Shown: positions 56,590-64,000 of the stretch, piece after piece
Layout of the letters: the number at the start of each line of letters is the position of its first letter
Numbering within the stretch: position 1 is the first letter of the stretch
Assembly (NCBI GenBank): GCA_014526335.1
Contig: JACTAT010000010.1
Span: forward strand, 6,305,657 to 6,369,656
Reading direction: 5' to 3'
From: Chrysaora quinquecirrha
Taxonomy: Eukaryota > Cnidaria > Scyphozoa > Semaeostomeae > Pelagiidae
Length of the DNA stretch: 64,000 nt
The notes under the pieces: model-generated
Databases searched by the model: none
What the model was told of the DNA's origin: nothing
What the model saw: the letters and a program-made list of their open reading frames with translations, nothing else
Program-made: the position numbers and the translations under genes

Positions 56590-57045
56590 GATGCAGAGAA
56601 TGAAGATGGTGAAGATGATGATCATAATGATGATGATGGTGGTAGGATGATGTTAGTGATGATGATTGTCATAATGATTATTGATTGAAATGATGAGTAC
56701 CATAATGATTGCGCAGAAGATAATGATAATGATAATATGATGATGATGATGGTGGTGTTGGTGATGATGGTGATCATGATGATGATGATGAAGATGAAAA
56801 TGGTGACAATGATGCTGATTATGACGATGATGAAGAGGATTATGATAAAGATGATAATCATGATTACGGCAATGATGACTATGATGATTATTCTACCTTC
56901 ACAACAGAATGAAAAGTTTAGAATGATACACTCACCCTGGATTTTCATTTTCTTCTTTCTGCAAAATTGGAAGTAATTCATCGGCTTTGAGAAGCAATCT
57001 TGCAGATTTATTTTCATGATCAAGATAAATCAAACTGTATTCAAT
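38764..57045 (-). CDS. GCLC: Glutamate-cysteine ligase catalytic subunit (5' end in assembly gap)
   Basis: This is the rate-limiting cytosolic enzyme of glutathione synthesis (ATP-dependent joining of Glu and Cys). I traced 17 exons: 57045-56936, 56132-56083, 55219-55150, 52834-52766, 50614-50498, 49240-49182, 48247-48111, 46557-46483, 45526-45413, 44536-44398, 43569-43457, 43196-43104, 42564-42460, 41852-41768, 41030-40957, 40407-40287 and 39392-38764 (stop TAA). All have AG/GT borders and keep frame, about 719 residues. Family motifs: [86 protein letters not shown] and [12 protein letters not shown]. The roughly 50 N-terminal residues up to the KWGDE region are not visible and should lie in or beyond the N gap. 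The C-terminus carries an extra Asn/Gly repeat tail not found in vertebrate GCLC. The exon ending at 45413 uses a weak donor (GTGGTG). Confidence 0.95.
38832..39105 (-). repeat. 21-bp coding minisatellite in the GCLC last exon
   Basis: About 13 units close to (minus strand) AACGGAAGTGCTAATGGAGTT. The unit is a multiple of three, so changes in copy number keep the frame. Variation falls mainly at one Ser/Asn and one Ala/Val/Asp position. Confidence 0.9.
39821..40194. mobile_element. AAACATTG fold-back element split by a SINE
   Basis: Left part TTAGGCTCTGGCAAAACGAT, right part GATCGTTTGGCCAGGGCCTA. The SINE at 39861-40125 separates them. It lies in the last GCLC intron. Confidence 0.7.
39861..40125 (+). 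mobile_element. 5S-rRNA-derived SINE (SINE3 type)
   Basis: The head matches 5S rRNA style: GTTCTCGTTAGACAGCTGAA, GTTAAGCTTGGTCGTGTGAG, then ATCTGGATAGGTGACTTTCC. The body reads CCGTCCTTCGGAAGG and GTCCCATGCCTGGATGCGGC, and the tail is (CAA)n. The internal promoter is of the 5S kind (box A, IE, box C region). A second copy, body only, is split by another element at 53935-54803. Confidence 0.8.
41937..42352. mobile_element. AAACATTG fold-back element(s) in a GCLC intron
   Basis: Outer ends GTAAGGCCCTCGTCAAATG and CGTTTTGCCAGGGCCTAA. A second start-like end (AAGGCTTTGGTAAAAGAATC) at about 42074 suggests two copies, one inside or beside the other. Confidence 0.7.
43737..43955 (+). mobile_element. 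tRNA-derived SINE (Leu/Ser-tRNA-like head) in a GCLC intron
   Basis: The head has an A box in TGTGGCCGAGTTTTCAAGG and a B box in GGGCTCGAATCTCG, as in class II tRNAs. The body (GTGTACCCAGATTTCTGGGG) is followed by AATAAAGTCATTATTATTAA. The 3' end of the tRNA fold is imperfect, so it is a SINE, not a tRNA gene. Confidence 0.65.
44148..44311. mobile_element. AAACATTG element, short copy
   Basis: Ends AGGCGTAAGTCAAATCGATC and ATCATTTGGCCAGAGCCTTA. It lies 90 bp from a GCLC exon. Confidence 0.65.
44675..45106. mobile_element. AAACATTG fold-back element
   Basis: Ends TTAGACCCTGGCCAAATGAT and TGTTTAGCCAGGGGCTTA, with GGACGTGGCCAAACGCTCAA inside. Confidence 0.75.
45602..46088. mobile_element. CCCGGGGGG-ended DNA transposon
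   Basis: 487 bp. Flanks CTACTATA (45594-45601) and CTATTATA (46089-46096) agree at 7 of 8. The interior TTCAATTCAATTCAATT microsatellite lies near 45695-45722. Confidence 0.8.
46750..47145 (+). mobile_element. Possible solo-LTR-like block inside a repeat
   Basis: A purine tract GAAGAAGGGAAGGA precedes CTGTAACAGGACTGGAAAC. A TATATAAG box follows at about 47023, and the block ends near GTTCGAACCCTGCC. It splits a repeat whose two parts (46650-46750 and 47150-47290) match 22295-22590. The order polypurine tract, TGTAACAG, TATATAA fits the 3' end of an LTR element, but I see no second LTR. Confidence 0.35.
47860..48000 (+). mobile_element. tRNA-like SINE head upstream of a GCLC exon
   Basis: Contains CTATAGCTCAGTGG (A box) and AGTTCGAATCCC (B box). 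Acceptor-stem ends do not pair. The same unit recurs at 61616-61740 and inverted at 61430-61530. Confidence 0.6.
49470..49622. mobile_element. Short inverted-repeat element, CTTTCACACTGACATG / CAGTGTGAATGC ends
   Basis: About 150 bp in a GCLC intron. Left GCTTTCACACTG, right inverse CAGTGTGAATGC, with AAACCAGGTTAGATT and its inverse inside. Confidence 0.5.
50686..50974. mobile_element. AAACATTG fold-back element, intact short form
   Basis: The cleanest copy: TAAGGCCCTGGCCAAACGAT at one end and ATCGTTTGGCCAGGGCCTAA at the other, 20 bp of near-perfect inverse repeat, 289 bp in all. Confidence 0.85.
51730..52037. mobile_element. GGGGGGTCACTTAG-ended DNA transposon
   Basis: Flanked by GGTTGTAAT at 51721-51729 and 52038-52046. 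Ends GGGGGGTCACTTAG and AAGTACTCCCCCCCC. It is a relative of the CCCGGG-ended group with a different interior (repeated CCGGGTATC). Confidence 0.75.
53935..54803 (+). mobile_element. 5S-type SINE body split by a DNA transposon
   Basis: GCCTTCGGATGGGACGTTAC and CATGCCTGGATGCGGCATGC match the SINE at 39861. After the insertion at 54015-54756 the SINE resumes with AAATTAGCTGAAAAAGCTAG. The 5S-like head is missing or too diverged. Confidence 0.75.
54015..54756. mobile_element. Harbinger-like nonautonomous element with TAA duplication
   Basis: Ends GACCCCGTTTACACGAGATC and GATCCCGTGTAAACGGGGTC. Comparison with the intact SINE gives a TAA duplication at 54012-54014 and 54757-54759, as PIF/Harbinger elements make. 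Interior repeats read TACACGGGATCGGATCC. No transposase. Confidence 0.85.
54983..55103. mobile_element. Short inverted-repeat element, CTAGACTTATTACA termini (second copy)
   Basis: About 120 bp with termini TAGACTTATTACACGAGT and ACTCGTGTAATAAGTCTA, GTT microsatellite inside. It lies in a GCLC intron. A half copy is at 55795-55862. Confidence 0.7.
55267..55750. mobile_element. Fold-back element, TACACGCAGTTTTTTTTTATAAGC termini
   Basis: Ends TACACGCAGTTTTTTTTTAT and TTGCTTATAAAAAACTGCGT. It lies 50 bp from the GCLC exon at 55150-55219. Confidence 0.8.
56185..56910. repeat. GAT microsatellite in the second visible GCLC intron
   Basis: About 725 bp dominated by GATGAT with interspersed GAC, GGT and AAT. 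Purest runs are at 56355-56390 and 56538-56590. The poly-Asp, poly-His and poly-Ile frames on both strands are by-products. Confidence 0.95.
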
Positions 57046-57644
57046 CTAAAAAGAAAAGAAACACAATTTATTTGACAAGTTTCCTGGCAGCAAACTAACC
57101 TCACATTTCACATTACATGAAATGTACTTTTTTCTAAACATTACTCTTTATAAGAAACGCAGAAACTCAAATGGCAAAAAATTAAGAAACTTCAGTCAAC
57201 GGTCTCTTTAGAGATAATTTCTCATGTTTTGTCTAACCAATGTGTGCTTCATTGCACATAGTCAAGTTAGAAAGCTACAAGCAATATTTATTGATAAATA
57301 GGGTTTAAACATCATTCAGATACATTGGCCATGTCAGCAGTGTAGATGTTTTTAAGAAACTCAGAAGCAACTTTCAGTACTCAAATCTGAAAAGAAACTA
57401 CAAGTATGCACTGGTCCAATTTTTAGTTTCACTTAAAAAAACATATGTATACTAGAATTGGAAGCATTACAATATGATATAGAACTGGGAATAAACTGAG
57501 CCACTAGGAGTTGTTTTGACAATGATGAACATTCAAGGGTGGGAAACCTGCTCCCAAAACAATTGTGGTTTCAATTTTGGATTGCTCAGTGGTACAAAGT
57601 TAGTTATTTTTGTAACAAACTAATGATGACACTGCATTTTGCAA

Positions 57645-58144
57645 NNNNNNNNNNNNNNNNNNNNNNNNNNNNNNNNNNNNNNNNNNNNNNNNNNNNNNNN
57701 NNNNNNNNNNNNNNNNNNNNNNNNNNNNNNNNNNNNNNNNNNNNNNNNNNNNNNNNNNNNNNNNNNNNNNNNNNNNNNNNNNNNNNNNNNNNNNNNNNNN
57801 NNNNNNNNNNNNNNNNNNNNNNNNNNNNNNNNNNNNNNNNNNNNNNNNNNNNNNNNNNNNNNNNNNNNNNNNNNNNNNNNNNNNNNNNNNNNNNNNNNNN
57901 NNNNNNNNNNNNNNNNNNNNNNNNNNNNNNNNNNNNNNNNNNNNNNNNNNNNNNNNNNNNNNNNNNNNNNNNNNNNNNNNNNNNNNNNNNNNNNNNNNNN
58001 NNNNNNNNNNNNNNNNNNNNNNNNNNNNNNNNNNNNNNNNNNNNNNNNNNNNNNNNNNNNNNNNNNNNNNNNNNNNNNNNNNNNNNNNNNNNNNNNNNNN
58101 NNNNNNNNNNNNNNNNNNNNNNNNNNNNNNNNNNNNNNNNNNNN
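57645..58144. other. Assembly gap (500 N)
   Basis: Exactly 500 N, a usual placeholder for a gap of unknown size. On its right it cuts into an inverted-repeat transposon. Both flanking genes lose their 5' exons here. Confidence 0.99.
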
Positions 58145-58332
58145 GCCGCCGTTTTCGCCTACTGTTTTCGTTAAGGATTTTCGAAAGGAATTCTGGGAAT
58201 AATTTCCTTAGTTACGTATTTTACATAGCTGCAGACGTTGAATTCGTAGCTAAGGAAATTATTCCCAGAATTCCCTTCGAAAAACCTTAAGAAAAACAAG
58301 GGATTGACAGAAACGGCCGCCATCTTTTGCGG
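58145..58332. mobile_element. Inverted-repeat element cut by the assembly gap
   Basis: The long palindrome AAGGAATTCTGGGAATAATT and its inverse surround a CATAGCTGCAGACGTTGAAT core, ending GGCCGCCATCTTTTGCGG. A complete copy is at 62284-62483; comparison shows about 20 bp lost on the gap side. Confidence 0.85.
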
Positions 58333-58342
58333 AAACCTCTAT

Positions 58343-58673
58343 ACACCTTTTCAACTTAGGGCCTCGTTTTCAAAATTATCGAAAATTCGCTCGTACGAAA
58401 ATTTCGGTATCAGATTCGGATTCAGCACCTCAGTTTTAGGTTGAAGGCAAATCACTCGGGGTGAAATTTTACACCCTCAGTAATTTTTCACGGTCAAATC
58501 CCTTATAAATTTTCAAACTTTACATCGCTATAAAATCAAGATCGTAAAGACTAGAGGGACGAAAATTTGCCTTTAGACTAAAAATAAGGCGCTGAATCCG
58601 AAACTGAAGCCGAAGTTCTCGTAAGAGAAAATTTTCGAGACTTTTGAAAACGAGGCCGTAAATTGAAAAGGTG
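58343..58673. mobile_element. Fold-back element, GGGCCTCGTTTTCAAAA termini
   Basis: Ends CACCTTTTCAACTTAGGGCC and inverse CGAGGCCGTAAATTGAAAAG, with a longer set of paired motifs inside (ACACCCTCAGTAATTTTTCA). It sits 65 bp before an LRR exon; a sister is at 60848-61259. Confidence 0.8.
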
Positions 58674-58737
58674 TATTCTTGTCCATTTTTAGGGCTTTGG
58701 TATTCCCATATTTAGAATTTGGATCTTTCTGTTTTAG

Positions 58738-61700
58738 GTGAATACGTCACTGAAAAATTTGAATCTGAGTCACAATTGGCTTGATGAACAAGCCGGAATG
58801 CATCTAGGACCTGCAATTGGTAAGAAATTTAATATCTTATAATTGAAGTAAGACATATTTTCTCTAGGAATCCACGTTGTTTCTTTTCAATGGTATTTTC
58901 TTTGTCTACCTTAGTAGCTAATTCGTAATCCAAATAAATCATTATAACATTACCAAATCTCTGTTCTTAGCAGTAATAATTATAAATCGCCAGGAATAGC
59001 TTGTATAGTTGTTCATCATGTAACAGTGCACGGATGGGAAACGAGAATCAGGAAGTCGGGGAATCGGTAATTATTAAAAGGGGAATTTGAAACGTATTTG
59101 AAAAAATTTCCATTTTGGAGTATATGCTTATAGTTTTGCACCCGAAAATATACACGTTTTTTTATAAGAAACCGGTTTATAAGAAACCTAGAACTAGACA
59201 CCCAAAAAGTTAAGAAACTTTTAGAACTAGGAGGAAGAAGTTAAGAAACTGTAGAAATTTTTGCGTCCGTTTTCCAACATACTGATTCACATTTGTGGAG
59301 GTAGTAATTAGTTCTCAAGCATTTCCGTGCGATTTCTCGCACCAGCGTGGCTAATTCTGTGCGATTTCTCGCATCTGTAAGCAATACTGGTTTCCGTGTA
59401 TCTCACAGAAGGTTTTTTGTCGTTTTTACTGCAATTTATTTCAATTCATTAAGAAACTGTTAAGAAACTTTTAGAACTAAAATTGGACCAAAATTAAGAA
59501 ACTTTTAGAACTAGGCCCCGAGCTAGGTTTCTTATAAAAAAACGTGTATGGAAAATTTGACCGTCATAATCGACTGAGGGTATAAAATTTCACCCCGAGC
59601 GATTTTTAACGGTCTAATCCCTTATAAATTTTCAAACTTTTCATTGCTTTTAAATCAACTCCGTGAACACTTGAAGCATGATTTATTTTTGTCATCGTCA
59701 TAATGAATGATAACAATAATATTTTGATTTTAGCTGCAAATGAATGGTTGGATGTTCTAGACCTAAGCTGGAACCATTTACGTCACAAAGGAGCATATTC
59801 AGTTGCCCTTTCCCTCAAAGTAAGCAAAAGTTTCTGTCATTTTCGTATCTTAGGCCTTATTATTTATTATTTATTATTAAGTATTATTTATACACGATAA
59901 AAACCCTTCAGCATATATATAAAAAATCTACTTACAATTTAAAATACTAAAATCAAATTAAAACCCTAATTCCTTATCTGCTGTTGTTCCAGGGAGTCGT
60001 ATTTCAAATGAGTCTAGCTCTTCAAATGCGTTTTTAGTTTTTGTTTGAAGCGATTTAAAGTCAGTAACTCACGAATCGCGGGGGGGATGTATTATTCCAA
60101 TTTTTTATAGATGTATAATGAAAACTCTTTTTGAAGAATTTCGTCCTGCATCTTGGGATCTGAAGATCCAGAGAATTTCTCGTATTGTAAGAAGAAAAAC
60201 ATGATCTCGACTAGTATTTATCAAAAAGGGTTTTCAGGACACAATCTATGTATGATCTTGTAGGTCATCATGTTCCTGTCATAACGGATAGTATTTTCTA
60301 CATTTAGCCAGGAACAAGACCAATGATCTTTAATTTTTGCATTTTCAATTGTTGATCTTGCTCGGGATTGAAGACGCTGAAGATCAGCTACTGTAATTTT
60401 GATTTACATAACCTGCCCCAAATAGCGTTGCCATAACGCAGATGACTCTCGATAAGGCATAACAGACACTGCAAAGCTGAGATTGTGGTAGAACATTTTT
60501 CAGTCGCTTCATGGCAGAGAGACCTTGGTCAAAGGATGGAACATGTTTGAAAAAATATGTGGAATTTGCTTGTCAAAGTCCTGCTGCAGCATCGACCCAT
60601 ATTCTCAGCAACCATTAAGTCTAAATGTGAAAAATTTCCTTTTCAAGGAAAATGTAACATTGAAAGTTCTTGACTTGGCGTGGAATGGATTTGGAAATGA
60701 TGGCGCCCTTGCAGTTGGTGAAGCACTGAAGGAAAACAGCTCACTTCTTGAACTTGATTTAAGGTAACATTCGCTCCACATTTTGAGTGTCTGCAAATGA
60801 AGTTTATTTTATATTCTGTGGTCCTTAGTTGGAGGTTTGACTAATAAACCTTTTCAACTAAGGGCCTCGTTTTCAAAAAAATTGAAAATTAGGTCATAGA
60901 GAAATTTCGACTTCAGATTCGAATTCGGCACCTTCTTTTTAGTGTTGAGACATAGTTTTTATGCTTCTTGTCTTTAAGATATTAATTTTATAGGTGTCAA
61001 AAGTTTGAAATTCTATAAAGGATTTGACCGTGAAAAATCGCTGGGGGTGAAAATTACACCCTCGGTCATTTTACACAGTCAAATCCCTTATAAATTTTCA
61101 AACCTTTAATCGCTATAAAATCAACGTCGTAAGGACTAGAAACGTTAAAATTTGCCTCAACACTAAAAAGAAAGTGCTGAATTCGAATCTGAACTCGAAA
61201 TTTCTCTATGACCTAATTTTCAATTATTTTGAAAACGAGGCCTTTTGTTGAAATGGTCTATTGTTTTCGTTGAGCATTAATCAATTTATTAACAAAACTC
61301 TCGTCGACTGGCTTAAGATCTTTTAAAGAATCATCTTTGAACGAGACTCTTAAAATATTCAATTAATATATTCACTTTCATTTATTTGTCATGAATGGCG
61401 AACACTAGGATAGATTTTTCAACAAGTGGCATACCACAATTGATGGGATTCGAACCTGGACTGCATGATCAGAGACCCAACGTCGTTTCCACTGAGCTAT
61501 AGAGCTCAATAACCCTCCAAGTCATACGGCCCATTACATGGATCTCTTCCCGTCGATTTTTTCTCGTTTCTGCTGAAGAAGGTTCAACATAGCCGAAACT
61601 GAAAAACCAAACGGGAAGAGAGACTTGGAGAGTTACTCGACGATATCATTGAGTTCTATAGCTCAGTGGAAACGGGATTTGCTCTCTGGTCCTGCAGTCC

Positions 61701-63988
61701 ATGTTCGAGTCCGTTGTGCCAGTTGTGGAAAAATTCATTTCTATTTAAACATTCCAAATTTTAAAGCCTGAGAGTCCCCAAAGTTATACTTTCCAACGGA
61801 CTCCCAGCAAAACGGTCAAATCACTGAGCATACTCCACTAGGTTTAGATTTTTCCGTTTTCAGTGACATATCTTAGGCTTTTTTCTTATTTTTCCAGTAA
61901 CAACAGAATAACGGTCGATGGAGCTGCTCACCTGAACAAAGGTTTACTACAGAATGACACACTGAAAGTGTTACGAATTGGACAAAATCCAATGCAAAGT
62001 CAAGGAGCTTATCTCATTCTATTGTCGATTAAAAATAATCCAAACATCGCACTGGTGGAGCTTGAACTAACGGTGAGTATTCATAGCTGTTATTAAACAA
62101 CTGTAATTTTCATCGTTTAAATAAATTGATATATTCAATTCAATGTCTAACTTCAACAGGGGATCTTTTAACATGCAAACTGGTTGGGAAAATCCCCCAA
62201 AAAGTTGGCCAAGGATTCCCCACCAGTAAAGTGTCCTTTTTAGTGTATCTTCGTTTATATTATCTTTCAAACAATTGACGCTTCCGCAAAAGATGGCCGC
62301 TGTTTTTTGCCTATTGTTTTTATTAAGGATTTTCGAAAGGAATTCTGGGAATAATTTCCTTAGTTACGTATTTTACATAGCTGCAGACGTTGAATTCGTA
62401 ACTAAGGAAATTATTCCCAGAATTCCCCTCGAGAAACCTTAAGAAAACAAGGGATTTACAGAAACAGCCGCCATCTTTTGCGGAAACCTCTATTATCGAT
62501 TCTTAGTCTATCATCATTGTGATCATTTTCATGTTATTCTACCACGGCTTTTGGTGATATGTTCCCCTTATTGGTTTCGCCTTGCACTTCTCCACTGATA
62601 GTCACCTTGTCATACTGACAGTTTCATGTTAAATGCTATTTCAAATCATTGATAATGTGTTAAATTCAAACAAGGTTATAAAATGGTCCATAAAAAGGCA
62701 TTTTCATAAAAAAAGAAGTTACCCATGTATTTCTTTCTATTGAAGCCAATTGTCTTCGCATTTCAGAAGTTCCCTTATACAGAAGAACCCCACCAGTAGA
62801 AATTCCCTAAAAGATGACCTGAACTTCAAATACACCCTTTTTTGTAAAGAATACCATACCGTGATTATTTCCGAGCATCCATCCCACCTTCAACCTACCT
62901 CATACTTCAGTTGTTTTCAACCTTCTCAAAAAATAGCATTATATTTGGCGCTTGCACATAATTAGAACTTTCATCCTACCGTCAAGCTTTCATCCTACTT
63001 TCCAGCGTTTACTAAAAATTTCATCTGACCCAGGTGAAATCCCACCTCTCAACGATCGAGATCTCACTTGACCGGGATGAAACTTTTTTCATAAAATTAG
63101 AAGATGAAAATGACAAAGTTTTGTATTGGAAAGTGAGATCTCACCTCTCAGCTGGAAGGCTGGAAAGTGTGGTGATTTTCTCCATATGAGGGAGCCCTCC
63201 GAGCCAACTATTGCGGCTCAAAACCAGTGTGGCCAGGTACAGTAAAAAGCCTCAAATAAGAACCAAAAATTAAGAGCCAGTGTCTTAGTGGTTCTTAAAT
63301 TTTCTCCAAATATGAAAGGGATGAGGAATACAAAAGCCCAAAAAAGTGGACAAGCTTGATCAGTGGACATCCAGGCAGTGATTCCAATAATCTCCAAGTC
63401 ATTATGCACAAAGTTTGGTCATTTTAAGTTGATAGGTCAAGTGATTTTGAATGTCTTGGTTCTTAAACGACTGGTTTTTATTTGCGGGTTTTTGCTGTAG
63501 TTCACTTATTAGAGCTTTGTAAGATACGAAGCGAGAGGTAACTGGTTCAAGACCTGCCCTTGTCGTACCAATCTCTCACTTTATGTCTAATTTTTCTACT
63601 ACTCCTAATCCCTCCGATCGAAATAATAATTTGTCATTGATTCCATTTTGTCACAGGGTATTCAGATAAATGCGGAATTCTACGAGCTGCTGCGAGAGCT
63701 GTCCCAGCTTCATCCAAAGTTAGATGTTGTACATGGTGGCGCCGGTGGAGCACATGGCAAGGCAGATCCTCGGCCTAAACCAATGAAAGTTCTGAAAGAT
63801 TACGTGAAGAACAACAGAATGAGGTTGTTTGATTTCTTTAGCATGATGGATAAGGACAAAAGTATGAGTTTGACGGTTACTGAGTTTGCTAATGGTTTAA
63901 AAGAAACCGGCATACCGCTTACTTCTGATGAACTATTGCAGCTTATTTCAAAGTTGGATAAAGATAACGATGGGGAAATCAATTACAG
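58738..63988 (+). CDS. LRRC74A: LRRC74-like leucine-rich repeat and EF-hand protein (both ends missing)
   Basis: Five exons join in frame: 58738-58819, 59734-59819, 60648-60763, 61898-62072 and 63657-63988, the last leaving at a GTAAAT donor near the window edge. The first four encode ribonuclease-inhibitor-type LRRs of about 28 residues (LKNLNLSHNWL, LDVLDLSWNHL, LKVLDLAWNGF, LLELDLSNNRI, LKVLRIGQNPM). The last encodes a linker, then EF-hands: a full loop DKDKSMSLTVTE, and the start of a second, DKDNDGEINY. LRRs followed by C-terminal EF-hands fit LRRC74A; other LRR/EF-hand proteins are possible. Human members have more LRRs upstream, so 5' exons are missing and probably sit in the gap at 57645-58144. 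The gene is divergent from GCLC. Calcium binding is inferred from the acidic loop positions; the cellular role is not known to me. Confidence 0.85.
59151..59549. mobile_element. Fold-back element, TACACGTTTTTTTATAAGAAACC termini
   Basis: Ends TACACGTTTTTTTATAAGAA and TTCTTATAAAAAAACGTGTA, with repeated TTAAGAAACTTTTAGAACTA inside. Confidence 0.85.
60848..61259. mobile_element. Fold-back element, GGGCCTCGTTTTCAAAA termini (second copy)
   Basis: Ends CCTTTTCAACTAAGGGCCTC and GAGGCCTTTTGTTGAAATGG. Arms pair over about 200 bp each (GAATTCGGCACCTTC with GCTGAATTCGAATC), so the transcript would fold into a long hairpin. Confidence 0.85.
61430..61740. mobile_element. Inverted pair of tRNA-like SINE heads
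   Basis: Minus-strand copy at about 61430-61530 and plus-strand copy at 61616-61740, both with CTATAGCTCAGTGGAAAC and a B box (GTTCGAATCCC or GTTCGAGTCCG). They lie between LRR exons. Confidence 0.6.
62284..62483. mobile_element. Inverted-repeat element, CCGCAAAAGATGGC termini
   Basis: 200 bp, almost fully palindromic: CCGCAAAAGATGGCCGC and GCCGCCATCTTTTGCGG ends. Complete copy of the element cut by the gap. Confidence 0.9.
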
Positions 63989-64000
63989 GTAAATATTGTT

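Noticed and set aside
56178..57023. Long poly-Asp, poly-His, poly-Ile and poly-Met frames
   Set aside because: They arise from the GAT microsatellite in a GCLC intron; flanking frames match no protein and the real exons on either side splice over it.
57539..58202. Frames across the N run
   Set aside because: The interior is all unknown bases; nothing supports them.
63510..63580. Possible tRNA (GAGGTAACTGGTTCAAGACC)
   Set aside because: Has a B-box-like motif only; no A box at the right spacing and no stem pairing.

Overview
This window is a repeat-dense, AT-rich piece of an animal nuclear genome. Coding exons are short, separated by long introns, and joined by clear GT/AG splice sites, so single long ORFs are almost all misleading. 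The protein types (a class C GPCR, animal-type glutamate-cysteine ligase, an LRR/EF-hand protein, small secreted multi-exon proteins), the very high load of short inverted-repeat transposons, and a 5S-rRNA-derived SINE suggest a marine invertebrate. A cnidarian such as a coral or sea anemone is my best guess, but nothing here proves the species.

Layout. (1) 1.6-13.6 kb, minus strand: two tandem paralogous genes for small secreted proteins. Each has a secretory leader followed by two copies of one roughly 90-residue four-cysteine module, with the same exon phases in both genes; I could not assign them to a family. (2) 18.8-24.1 kb, minus: a class C (metabotropic-glutamate-like) GPCR with signal peptide, part of the ligand-binding domain, cysteine-rich domain, seven TM segments and a tail exon; the middle of its ligand-binding domain is not visible. 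(3) 28.2-30.2 kb, minus: a dead non-LTR retrotransposon cut by two DNA elements. (4) 31.2-33.8 kb: a 2.65-kb fold-back element with arms near 0.9-1.4 kb that carry a 46-bp tandem repeat. (5) 38.8-57.0 kb, minus: the catalytic subunit of glutamate-cysteine ligase (GCLC). I reconstructed 17 exons that join in frame; the protein ends in an unusual 7-residue Asn/Gly-rich repeat tail. (6) 57,645-58,144: a 500-N assembly gap. (7) 58.7-64.0 kb, plus: the 3' part of an LRRC74-like LRR plus EF-hand gene, running off the window.

GCLC and the LRRC74-like gene are head to head, and both lack their 5' exons at the gap, so the gap probably hides both starts and any shared promoter region. The rest is mostly nonautonomous DNA transposons, often nested, plus SINEs, satellites and microsatellites. 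Several have readable target-site duplications. The genes do not form a common pathway.
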